Below the pieces are notes generated by a model. That model saw only the letters and a program-made list of their open reading frames with translations. It was not told the DNA's origin and ran no database searches. A program made the position numbers and the translations under genes. Source: JBJMQS01 sp045802605 (GTDB lineage Bacteria > Planctomycetota > Planctomycetia > Gemmatales > Gemmataceae). From it: a stretch of DNA of 64,000 nucleotides. Position 1 is the stretch's first letter, and each line of letters starts with the position of its first letter. Shown one piece after another: positions 46,529 to 54,502 of this stretch. The DNA is taken from positions 241,634 to 305,633 of the forward strand of contig JBJMQS010000019.1 of the NCBI GenBank assembly GCA_045802605.1, given 5' to 3'.

Positions 46529-46619
46529 TGTTAGCCGGACGCGCAAGCTACGGAAAGCAGAGACTTTGCCCCCCTCTCGCGAGTCTCTGCTTCCCGTAGC
46601 TTGCGCGTCCGGCTAACAA
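46529..46619. repeat. Long inverted repeat, TTGTTAGCC family, copy 2
   Basis: Arms TGTTAGCCGGACGCGCAAGC... and ...GCTTGCGCGTCCGGCTAACA, about 38 bases with a few mismatches, including AAGCAGAGACT/AGTCTCTGCTT. It separates the DUF3634 stop from the rhomboid start. Related to 39265-39341. Confidence 0.8.
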
Positions 46620-46628
46620 GACCGCGCT

Positions 46629-46925
46629 TCACGCGCTGGATTGCCATTCGTTGCGGAGCCGTTGTCGAAGGTGAGGCGGAAAGTGCCGCGAAAACACCAA
46701 CCCAATGCGCTGACCGCGGCGTAGCCCGCCGATCCAGCCTCGATCGACGCGTCCCTCCCGGCAAATTTCTTCAATCGTGGCCAGAAAAGATGCAGTGACT
46801 TTGCCGCGCCGAAGTTGCGGGCGACCATTCCGAATACGAATCTCGATGACATAGCGAAGATGAATGAACGACCAAACGACCCAGATGGCAAAGGCCACCA
46901 GCAGAAGTTTGATGAGCCAGTCCAT
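46629..46925 (-). CDS. DUF3634-family protein
   Basis: 98 residues. A single N-terminal membrane segment (LIKLLLVAFAIWVVWSFIHL) precedes IRIRNGRPQLRRGKVTASFL, the DUF3634 hallmark, and a Cys-containing EEICREG. Function unknown. Confidence 0.8.
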   Translation of the reverse strand: MDWLIKLLLVAFAIWVVWSFIHLRYVIEIRIRNGRPQLRRGKVTASFLATIEEICREGRVDRGWIGGLRRGQRIGLVFSRHFPPHLRQRLRNEWQSSA

Positions 46926-46937
46926 AGAGCCAAAGAA

Positions 46938-47822
46938 TTAGACCGCCACGTACGGCTCGGTTGTCGCAAAGCGGCACACATCGATCGGCATCATTCTTCG
47001 CGCGCCGCCTTCTCCATCTCCGTCTGGGGGCAGCGGCGCCGGAACCTCTCCATTATCGGGCATTGCGGGAATCGGTCCGTCATTTTGCATTCCGCGCCCG
47101 CCTCTCATCAAGGCAGTCAAGATGGCCGCGAAAATTAAGAAACCCAAAATTTGTCGAATGACCCAATTCGCGACGACGAGCAACATGGTCTCGAATTGAT
47201 CCAGTTGGAACAGCACCAGGAAGCCTGCATACAGAACCACACCAGACAATAGGGGTCCGATGAAGTCAATTAGCGAAACAAATTCGCAGACAGTTGCAAT
47301 CGCAATCGTTTTCAAGATGGCCACGGGAATCGAACCGAAATTAATTCCGCCTCCGAGCATGCCCGCAATAAACATGCTGGCCATGAGGCTGACGACGTCG
47401 ATGGGAATGACAATGGCAAATGCAATCGCGTAGACCTTGGCGATGTCACTTCCCATGGCCCTTGTGACTATGATCGTGATTACAGTGGCAGCCACTGTGC
47501 CCGCAAGGGCCGCCCACTTGGCCCACTCGGGGATGTTTTTCTCGGATTCGAATTCGGGCCGACGCCGTTTTTTCTTTTTGCGCCCCGGCTCCAATGTTTC
47601 GACGGGATCGTCTTCAGGCTCCACTTCCGGAACAGGTTCGCGGCGTTTGACCGGAGGTTGTTTAGCGGCAGGCGCCGCTTGCGGCTTGCGCACAGGCGCT
47701 GGCGGCGCCGTCATCAACTCCAAAACAGTTTTGCATTTCGGGCAAGCGACCTTGCTGGCCTTCATGTTGTCGGCCAGTTTCAATTTGGAAGCACAGGACG
47801 GGCAGACGATGAGAGTGGGCAT
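46938..47822 (-). CDS. Zinc-ribbon multi-pass membrane protein
   Basis: 294 residues. N-terminal CPSC...CPKC ribbon (residues 8-30), then a 70-residue Pro/Lys/Glu-rich linker ending in a poly-basic stretch (KKKKRRR), then four or five membrane segments (about 105-250) and a Pro/Gly-rich tail. MJ0042-like ribbon proteins with this layout are common in planctomycetes. Function unknown. Confidence 0.75.
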   Translation of the reverse strand: MPTLIVCPSCASKLKLADNMKASKVACPKCKTVLELMTAPPAPVRKPQAAPAAKQPPVKRREPVPEVEPEDDPVETLEPGRKKKKRRRPEFESEKNIPEWAKWAALAGTVAATVITIIVTRAMGSDIAKVYAIAFAIVIPIDVVSLMASMFIAGMLGGGINFGSIPVAILKTIAIATVCEFVSLIDFIGPLLSGVVLYAGFLVLFQLDQFETMLLVVANWVIRQILGFLIFAAILTALMRGGRGMQNDGPIPAMPDNGEVPAPLPPDGDGEGGARRMMPIDVCRFATTEPYVAV

Positions 47823-47902
47823 GGCGAGGGCTCTGGAAAGACCTTTGGGCGGCCACCATTTTTTTATGAATTGGAAACGGTTTCAAGCCACTGATTGAAG
47901 AA

Positions 47903-48835
47903 CTATTTGGTTCCGTTCCAGCCGAGGGTTTCGGCGAAATAGTCGCGAACCATCATCACGTCGGCATCGATGGCGAGGTCGATATTGGGCCGCTCGGCTT
48001 GGGCGGGGCGATTGTCGATCACCATCATGCCGCGGGTGAGTTCGCCACGAGTTTCGACATCGGCGTGGGCCGGCCGAAGCGAGAATGCTTTCGGCCGAGC
48101 AATGGCCGCGATGCCGAGCACGTCTTTGAGGTGGAACCCTTCGATGCCATAGCAATTGGCCGAGGCGCGGATGCCATAGGCGACGATCTGGCGGAGGAAT
48201 TTGCAGACCGGCGATTCGGAGCTGGGGTGCACCAACAAGTCAGTCGGTGAAAGAATGAGCCGGCGGGTGACGTCGAGCGGGACCACGGTAATGGGCATTC
48301 GGCTGCGCAACACCGCACGGGCACTCGACGGGTCGAGCGCAAAGTGAAACTCACTGACCGGCCCCGCATTACCATGCTCGCGCCAGACGCCGCCGACGCA
48401 GACGATGCGGTCCAACAATTCGGTGAGCTCAGGATGTCGTTCCAGCGCAACAGCGACAGTGCTCAAGGGCCCCAACACGACGAGCGTCGCTTCCTTGGGG
48501 TGTTCCTTCGCTAATTCGTAAAGCAATTTGTCGCTGGGTATTGGCGAGTGAAGTTGCACGGCCGGAAAGCGAGAACCGCCGAGGCCGCCGGGGCCATGCA
48601 GACTGGTGCCATCGATGTCGTAGCGAATTGGCAAAGCCGCACCGATCCGCGGCCACTTTGCGGGGTCAAGCTGATCGAGCAGGACAAAGCAGTTTTGGGT
48701 GGCTTGCTCGGCGTCCACGTTGCCGGGCGTGGCTAACAGACCGATGACATCGAGCTGAGGATCAAAAAGGGCCAGCGCCACCGCGAATGCGGTGTCAATT
48801 CCGGGATCGGCGACGAGGATGACTTTGGTTGGCAT
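47903..48835 (-). CDS. Inosine/uridine-type nucleoside hydrolase with altered calcium site
   Basis: 310 residues of the IunH fold: VLGPLSTVAVALERHPEL, VCVGGVWREHGN, EFHFALDPSSARAVL. The normal DTDPGIDDA calcium loop reads VADPGIDTA, so the first and last Asp are Ala and Thr. The C-terminal His-Asp pair appears as HLKD instead of HD. The protein could therefore be inactive or have changed specificity. Confidence 0.8.
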   Translation of the reverse strand: MPTKVILVADPGIDTAFAVALALFDPQLDVIGLLATPGNVDAEQATQNCFVLLDQLDPAKWPRIGAALPIRYDIDGTSLHGPGGLGGSRFPAVQLHSPIPSDKLLYELAKEHPKEATLVVLGPLSTVAVALERHPELTELLDRIVCVGGVWREHGNAGPVSEFHFALDPSSARAVLRSRMPITVVPLDVTRRLILSPTDLLVHPSSESPVCKFLRQIVAYGIRASANCYGIEGFHLKDVLGIAAIARPKAFSLRPAHADVETRGELTRGMMVIDNRPAQAERPNIDLAIDADVMMVRDYFAETLGWNGTK

Positions 48836-48862
48836 AAGTCCCCTTCCGGCTCAACGATGATT

Positions 48863-50617
48863 CTACAGCGGTTTGCGGCGAATTGCAGCGAAAAGTCGAC
48901 AACGTGGATCGCGCTTGGCCGGATCGCCGGCTTCGTCGAACAGAACGAGCCAGCGTTTGTCGTTCCCGATGCGGGTGCGGAGTGATTCGTTGTTCTCGGC
49001 CGTGACGATGATGAGATTGACATGGGCCGCGTCTAACACCGCTCGCCAGTTCTCCGCGCCATCAAGTACTTGGCGGTAGTGTTGCCAATGCTCCGGCGTG
49101 AACAGATGCACGTGCGAATAAATGTAAACGGGGATATTCGGCGTTTCGAACACGAAGAAATCTCCGAGCACTTCGGTCGGAAAAATTGTGCCGGTGAATG
49201 CTCCGTTCGGATAAGTGGCACGAACCTGTTGGGCTAATTTCGACTTCGGGTCCCGTGAGGGATCCTGAAGCTCAAGCGCCAATTGCCATGGGGTGCCGTC
49301 CGAAAACGCATGATTCCAGTCCAGCGGCTTGCTGGTCAGCAAACGAACCGGCGCGCTGAGGCCGATGGCCAACACCGCCATGGCAGCGACGACCATCGTC
49401 TTGCGCAGGCTGGGCACTGAATCCCACGCGGAGGGCCGCCATTTGTCGAGAACCGCACCCCAATACGGCATGATGATCCAAACCGTCAGAGGAATGAACC
49501 AGATCAGCCCACGTTGATGCAATGCCGCCGAGGTTCCAAAGATCAGTAACAGCACCCATGCGTCCGCCCCTAACCAACTGCGATAAAGAAAGAGGGTAAT
49601 CGTCACCAACAACAGGCATGCCGTGAAGATGATTTGGGCTCCGATGGCCCGTTGCGAGATGATTGGTTGCCATTCATCCATCGCTAGCACGTTGGGATTC
49701 TGGCCCATCTGTATCGTGGTGAGGAAAATGCGGGGCCCTTCCGGATTGAGAAGAGCGACGGCAACGAGAGACGTCGCCAACATGATCAGAAGCCGGCGGA
49801 CGGACGCATCCGCGAGGAAATTCCCCGAATGCCACCAGACGCTCAGCACCCGGCCAATCGCCAAGCCACCCATGACCATGAAGCCCACGGGATACGAGCC
49901 ATGGAAGTTCGCCCACAGCACCATCAGAATTGTGACTGACACCACGCCTCGGACCGATAGCACCGGCCGGCTGAGGGCGACCAACAGGGCCGCTAATATC
50001 GTCTCGCCAAACGCCTGCGGCCGGGCTATGGCGATATTCCCGACGCTCATCGCCAAAACCACGGCGATGCCGATGGCGGAGAGCGCCGAAGAACGGGTCA
50101 GTCGCAAAAACGCCCAATAGAGAAAAGCGAAACGTGCCGTTACCAGACAGGCGTGCAGGAACCGGATGGCGTCCGCCCCGCCCAAAAGTCCCCCAAGGGA
50201 ATCCGAATGGCCCAGGGCTGCGCCGATTTGGTAGGTCTCCGCGTAAGCGACCTGACTGAGCCATGGACCGACGAACTGCCCCGCGCTTTTGTCGCCAAAT
50301 TGCGTGAACGGCTCCCCCTCTGGGAAGGCATGACTTTGCAGGATATTCTCGCCAAACCGGATGTGAGCCCATAGATCGGTGTGCCAAAGGGGGGTCGCAT
50401 TGAGAATTACGAAAATGAGAGAAAGGATGAGGGCCGCCGCAACATGCCCAATCGGGAGATAGTACCCAGCTAACCCCGACCCAGGATCGGTGAAGTCGAA
50501 CCCGGCTCCGACCCCCTCTGGACTGGCCACGAACAAACCGCGTTTGGCCACTTTTTCCTGCATTTTTTCAACTTTTCTGCCGAAATCTGTAGGCCGAAAT
50601 TCGACCTCGCTAATCAT
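48863..50617 (-). CDS. Large polytopic membrane protein, GT-C-like
   Basis: 584 residues. A hydrophilic N-terminal 50 residues is followed by about ten membrane segments, with a periplasmic loop early on that holds TDLWAHIRFGENIL, and a soluble C-terminal domain of 150 residues (GTIFPTEVLGDFFVFETPNI, AAHVNLIIVTAENN). The layout resembles GT-C-type glycosyltransferases, but no certain catalytic motif is visible. Confidence 0.6.
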   Translation of the reverse strand: MISEVEFRPTDFGRKVEKMQEKVAKRGLFVASPEGVGAGFDFTDPGSGLAGYYLPIGHVAAALILSLIFVILNATPLWHTDLWAHIRFGENILQSHAFPEGEPFTQFGDKSAGQFVGPWLSQVAYAETYQIGAALGHSDSLGGLLGGADAIRFLHACLVTARFAFLYWAFLRLTRSSALSAIGIAVVLAMSVGNIAIARPQAFGETILAALLVALSRPVLSVRGVVSVTILMVLWANFHGSYPVGFMVMGGLAIGRVLSVWWHSGNFLADASVRRLLIMLATSLVAVALLNPEGPRIFLTTIQMGQNPNVLAMDEWQPIISQRAIGAQIIFTACLLLVTITLFLYRSWLGADAWVLLLIFGTSAALHQRGLIWFIPLTVWIIMPYWGAVLDKWRPSAWDSVPSLRKTMVVAAMAVLAIGLSAPVRLLTSKPLDWNHAFSDGTPWQLALELQDPSRDPKSKLAQQVRATYPNGAFTGTIFPTEVLGDFFVFETPNIPVYIYSHVHLFTPEHWQHYRQVLDGAENWRAVLDAAHVNLIIVTAENNESLRTRIGNDKRWLVLFDEAGDPAKRDPRCRLFAAIRRKPL

Positions 50618-50725
50618 GCAAACCGTACGGGTTACAGAGTCTATTCCAATTGGAGAGTGACGGTTAGCGAGTTGCGGGGCTGTTTCCGCATTTTACTGTT
50701 GAGTGAAATTATGAGTTTTGGATAA

Positions 50726-50753
50726 TTGACAACCAGCCCGGATTCGTTAAACT
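50726..50753 (+). promoter_or_regulatory. Promoter candidate for the Flp/Tad locus
   Basis: TTGACA (50726-50731), a 16-base spacer and TAAACT (50748-50753), oriented towards the first pilin 110 bases ahead. The 246-base region is divergent from the membrane protein on the left. Confidence 0.45.
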
Positions 50754-50863
50754 CGAATCATTCGCAAATACTTACGGCTCGATAGTCCGGCATGACCGCC
50801 GCCCGTGCGTTGCGGGCGATAGCTTGACCATCAACGGCCGTACTCCTGGGAGGTTGTCTGCTC

Positions 50864-51178
50864 ATGTCTAAGTTGATGCTGAAGTTGTGGCAGGATGATG
50901 CCGGCGCCTTAATCGCCGCCGAGTATCTCTTCATCGCGACGATCCTGGTAATCGGGATCATCGTCGGCCTCGCCAATGTGCGAGATGCCGTGGTCAACGA
51001 GCTCACCGAGCTCGCGAATGCCTACATGGCGTTGAGCCAAGGCTACGCGTTCTCCGGTACCGTTGGTTGCGCTGCTCAGACCGATGGCTCTGAAGCGACT
51101 GACGCTCCGGAAACGTTTGATCCGGATCACAGCGGCCCAGTCACTAGCAGCGACATCAACGCAATTCCCTGCGACTGA
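50864..51178 (+). CDS. Flp-type pilin 1
   Basis: 104 residues. GGGAGGT lies 9 bases upstream. A short leader (MSKLMLKLWQDDAG) leads to the GALIAAEYLFIATILVIG motif, with the Glu-Tyr pair characteristic of class IV Flp pilins, then one hydrophobic helix. The C-terminal 50 residues are extracellular, acidic and contain two cysteines (GTVGCAAQ and AIPCD), possibly a disulfide. Longer than typical Flp (about 55-70). Confidence 0.88.
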   Translation: MSKLMLKLWQDDAGALIAAEYLFIATILVIGIIVGLANVRDAVVNELTELANAYMALSQGYAFSGTVGCAAQTDGSEATDAPETFDPDHSGPVTSSDINAIPCD

Positions 51179-51226
51179 GCCGGCAATGGCCAAATCGGCC
51201 CCAGGCGGTTTGGAATATCAAAGATC

Positions 51227-51259
51227 ACAGGACCCCGAGAGACTCGCTCGGGGTTCTGT
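51227..51259 (+). terminator. Hairpin after pilin 1
   Basis: ACAGGACCCCGAG pairs with CTCGGGGTTCTGT around a 7-base loop; no long U-tract follows (TCATTTA). It may attenuate or stabilise the pilin mRNA. Confidence 0.55.
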
Positions 51260-51396
51260 CATTTATCGGCCAGTTTTCGGCACGGCTTTAGCACCTTAAT
51301 CGTGCCAGTTATTCCGCCTCGGAGCCAGCGAACTGGGAGTTCGCTCGGTCCGTTCGTGTTTTGCCCCGCGCAACACTTTTCGCGAAGGGGATTATC

Positions 51397-51711
51397 ATGC
51401 GAAAACTCATGGAAAAACTGTGGCAGGATGATGACGGTGCGCTGATCGCGGCAGAGTATCTTTTTATCGCCACCATTCTTGTGATTGGCATCGTCGTCGG
51501 GTTTGCCAATGTCCGCGACGCCGTGGTCAACGAGCTGTCGGAAGTGGCAAATGCCTTCATGGCACTTAGCCAAGCCTTTGGCTTCTCCGGCACCGTGGGC
51601 TGCAACAGCCAGACCGACGGGACGGAATCGACCGACGCTCCGGAGAGCTTCGATCCAGACCATAGCGGGCCGGTAACGAGCAGCGATATTAACGCCTTGC
51701 CGTGCGACTAA
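51397..51711 (+). CDS. Flp-type pilin 2
   Basis: 104 residues from ATG 51397, with AAGGGG upstream. Almost identical to pilin 1 through the leader, the GALIAAEYLFIATILVIG core and the acidic C-terminus (DAPESFDPDHSGPVTSSDIN). Differences are conservative. The two genes are a recent tandem duplication with unlike flanks. Confidence 0.88.
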   Translation: MRKLMEKLWQDDDGALIAAEYLFIATILVIGIVVGFANVRDAVVNELSEVANAFMALSQAFGFSGTVGCNSQTDGTESTDAPESFDPDHSGPVTSSDINALPCD

Positions 51712-51738
51712 TCCTAAAAACGAAGGAGATAAACTGAT

Positions 51739-51775
51739 GGGCTCTCGCGCTGATAAGCGCGGGGGCCCAATTTTG
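51739..51775 (+). terminator. Intrinsic terminator after pilin 2, overlapping a small open frame
   Basis: GGGC...CGCGCT GATA AGCGCG...GCCC followed by AATTTTGTT. It should end most pilin transcripts. A 24-codon frame (ATG 51737 to TGA 51811) with a perfect AAGGAGAT site at 51723-51730 starts at its base. Confidence 0.65.
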
Positions 51776-51942
51776 TTGATTCAGTTGAATTGGCGAATGC
51801 AATTTCCCTGAGAATCGCCGATAAGATGTCAGGTATTCCGGCCCAGCCGGTATAGTCCGTAATCCTTCATTTGTCGGAACGCCTGCGACTCCTTGGACTC
51901 CGCCGAATACCGGCGATCCGACACTGGACCCATGCACCCGAT

Positions 51943-52611
51943 ATGACTGCACCCTCACCAGCCGCACCGTTTTTTCCGAACGAGGCATTCGCCGTCACGT
52001 TCATCGTCGCGCTCATGGCGTACCTCGTGGTTGCCGCCTACGCCGACCTAAAAACCACGATCATTCCGAAGTCGCTCACGCTCGTCGGTTTCGCGGTTGG
52101 CATCCTGTTCAACATCGTGCGACTGGCGTGGTTCGCCGCGGAGGGGCGCCCATCCCCCACTGCCTTAATCGCCAGCGATAGTGCAGCGATCGGAGTGTTG
52201 AACGGACTGCTGTTTTCATTAATTGGGTTTGTGTTCGGGTTCTCCGTTTACTTCTTGCTGTGGATTCTCGGTGCGGCCGGCGGCGGCGACGTGAAGCACT
52301 TTGCTGCGCTCTCAGCTTGGCTTGGCTGGTGGATGGCGCTGGGTGTCTTGATCGTCACGCTGGTTGTCGTGGCCGGATTGATTCTCTTCCAGGCTGCCCA
52401 AGCCGCGATGACCGGTCAGTGGAAAAAGCTGCGAAAGAGCGGCAAACGCTTCCAGGATCCCAATCGGGAACGGCCCGTGAAGCGCCTCATCACCTTTGGC
52501 GCACCGTTAGCCGTTTCAGCCGCGATCGTTCTCGGCTGGGCCTTCCGGTACGAGTTGCATCTGACGCCTCCCCAGGCAGCCTCCACGGTGGAGGCCGGCC
52601 ATGGGAAGTGA
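51943..52611 (+). CDS. tadV: TadV/CpaA prepilin peptidase
   Basis: 222 residues from ATG 51943; an in-frame TTG at 51871 would add 24 residues of non-membrane sequence. Six membrane segments. The two catalytic aspartates are in AAYADLKTTIIP (residue 35) and GGGDVKHFAA (about 115). Cleaves Flp prepilin leaders. An inserted basic loop (KKLRKSGKRFQDPNRERPVK) lies before the last segment. Confidence 0.88.
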   Translation: MTAPSPAAPFFPNEAFAVTFIVALMAYLVVAAYADLKTTIIPKSLTLVGFAVGILFNIVRLAWFAAEGRPSPTALIASDSAAIGVLNGLLFSLIGFVFGFSVYFLLWILGAAGGGDVKHFAALSAWLGWWMALGVLIVTLVVVAGLILFQAAQAAMTGQWKKLRKSGKRFQDPNRERPVKRLITFGAPLAVSAAIVLGWAFRYELHLTPPQAASTVEAGHGK

Positions 52612-53062
52612 TCGTTCCCGGCTGAGCGGGGGGCGTCAGCCCCCTGAGACTCACGAGGCTGATGCCCCCCGCTCGGTAAATCAACGAAACCGTCGCGGCA
52701 TCCTCGCCATGGAGTTGCTGCTTGTCCTGCCGATTTTGCTTGGGGTTTTGCTGGCGATGATCGAGTTCAGCCTGCTACTGACAGCCCGGCAGCAGGTGAC
52801 GATCGCGGCCCGGGAGGCGGTACGTCAGGCGGCCCTTGGAGCCAGCGAAGAGGACGTTAACATTGTGATTGTAAGGGTTTTGGGTCCTCACCCGTATGAT
52901 GTTACAATAGATCCCGCGGATCTCGATGCGCAGCCTGGGGACCCGATCACCATCGTGGTCAGCGTCCCGACCAATGCTTATGTCCCGGATTTGCTGAAGT
53001 TTATTGGCTTCAGTCTCAGGAACACAAGGATCGGTTGTCGGGCGGTGATGCTGAAGGAATAG
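52601..53062 (+). CDS. TadE-like pilus assembly protein
   Basis: 153 residues if started at ATG 52601, overlapping the tadV stop by 11 bases. The TadE pattern begins at residue 32 (RRGILAMELLLVLPILLGVL) with the pseudopilin Glu at 38, then LLTARQQVTIAAREAVRQAA. The first 30 residues are encoded by a palindromic repeat (52624-52674), so translation may instead begin near the ATG at 52709. Confidence 0.75.
   Translation: MGSDRSRLSGGRQPPETHEADAPRSVNQRNRRGILAMELLLVLPILLGVLLAMIEFSLLLTARQQVTIAAREAVRQAALGASEEDVNIVIVRVLGPHPYDVTIDPADLDAQPGDPITIVVSVPTNAYVPDLLKFIGFSLRNTRIGCRAVMLKE
52624..52674. repeat. Inverted repeat inside the 5' end of the TadE-like gene
   Basis: GAGCGGGGGGCGTCAGCCCC... pairs with ...GGCTGATGCCCCCCGCTC. 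It resembles the intergenic palindromes elsewhere in the window but lies in an open reading frame between two overlapping genes. Confidence 0.75.
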
Positions 53063-53251
53063 CCAATTTTGCCGAATGCGCCGCCCAGCGGGCTCGCAGG
53101 TCGAATGATCGGCCACGACGGGTTCGCCCTGGATTTGCACAACGTCCGATAACGAGGATGCCCCGAAACCGGGACCGGTCAGGATTCGACCGAGGTGCGG
53201 TCCTAGAATAGCCAGGGGTTGGTCGCCAGAACGCGACCGGGAGTTTTCATC

Positions 53252-54475
53252 ATGCGCGCCAGCACACTCTTCGCTTTAACGGCCGCCGTGCTCATCGGCT
53301 TGGGCATCGCGATCACGCTCCGCTTGGGCGGCTTCTTCCGCGGCACGGCCGCGGAGGTTCGAACCGCAGCACCAACTCAGCAGGTGCTCGTCGCGGCAAG
53401 AAACCTCTTTGCCGGCGATACGATCCAAGCCAACATGGTGCGCGTGCGTGCGTTGAAGTCGGATGAAGTTGCGACATTCAAGCAGCACCAAGGCGAAAGC
53501 TATTTTCTTCCAGCCGTCCCGGCCGCTGCCGCGCTTCGCATGGCCAAAGTGAATATTGAAGCTGACACTCCGATTACTCGCGACTTGCTTACCGAAATGA
53601 AAAAGCCCGCGCCATTGAACGAGCGGCTGACTCCCGAGATGCGTGCTGTAAATATCTCGTTGCCGAAGGATCGCTGCGCTGGCGGCTTGATCCAAGTCGG
53701 CGAATGGGTGGACGTGTTTCTAACCAGCACAATTGCCACTGACGAGGGCGCGAGTACTCGCACGGCCGCCATCGGGCCTAAGGTGCGCGTTATTGCAAAG
53801 CGCGACTCACTGTGGCCAATCTTTGCGCCGCTCCCCAAGGATAAGCCGATTGAGTTCACTGTGGAAATGAGCGCATATCGTGCCCAGCTTTTCGAGTTTG
53901 CTCGCACGAAGGGCTATTTTTCAATGACACCACTACCAGTTGGTGAACAAAAGAAACTCGAAGCGCAGCGACAAGACAAGCTAACTGCCGGCAAAGTGGG
54001 GAACAATCCTCCGGTCGCGGCAGGTATTGAGTCCGCGCCCACCGACGACGATGACGAAATGCGGTTTGCCGAATCTACTCACGAAAATCAAGCAGTAACA
54101 GATCATGACTTGGTCCTTTTGTTTGGCATCAAGCGGAAGGAAAGCGGTCCGCCGCCGAAACAAATGGTCAACATCGAACGCTATAGCGGTACACACCGCC
54201 TGGAGCCGGCGGTATTTACCATTGACGGCTTGCGAGTTAGCCCCACGAGCCTTTCGGCCAACAACGGGGCTAACACTCACCCGACAGGAGTCATTGGCCG
54301 TACTGGTCGTTACACCTATTTCCCGCATGGATCGGGCGGTGTTACAAATGATCCGCGATTCCGCAACGGCGGTTTGCGGGTTACTGGCGACTCTACTGGG
54401 GCCGGCGGGTTTGATAATGGCGCTGTCCGCTTCTCCGTTCCCGACTGCCCGAGCTGCAAGAAGAACAAATACTAA
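53252..54475 (+). CDS. cpaB: CpaB/RcpC-like Flp pilus assembly protein
   Basis: 407 residues from ATG 53252, GGGAG upstream. One N-terminal membrane helix (LFALTAAVLIGLGIAI), then a SAF-type domain (VLVAARNLFAGDTIQANMV) and the RcpC domain with INDPxx-like NISLPKDRCAGGLIQVGEW. The C-terminal 150 residues are low-complexity and hydrophilic, with CPSCKKNKY at the end. Links the inner-membrane platform to the outer membrane. Confidence 0.82.
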   Translation: MRASTLFALTAAVLIGLGIAITLRLGGFFRGTAAEVRTAAPTQQVLVAARNLFAGDTIQANMVRVRALKSDEVATFKQHQGESYFLPAVPAAAALRMAKVNIEADTPITRDLLTEMKKPAPLNERLTPEMRAVNISLPKDRCAGGLIQVGEWVDVFLTSTIATDEGASTRTAAIGPKVRVIAKRDSLWPIFAPLPKDKPIEFTVEMSAYRAQLFEFARTKGYFSMTPLPVGEQKKLEAQRQDKLTAGKVGNNPPVAAGIESAPTDDDDEMRFAESTHENQAVTDHDLVLLFGIKRKESGPPPKQMVNIERYSGTHRLEPAVFTIDGLRVSPTSLSANNGANTHPTGVIGRTGRYTYFPHGSGGVTNDPRFRNGGLRVTGDSTGAGGFDNGAVRFSVPDCPSCKKNKY

Positions 54476-54502
54476 CGCGGCCCTCGCGCACCGGGCTCAA
54501 GG

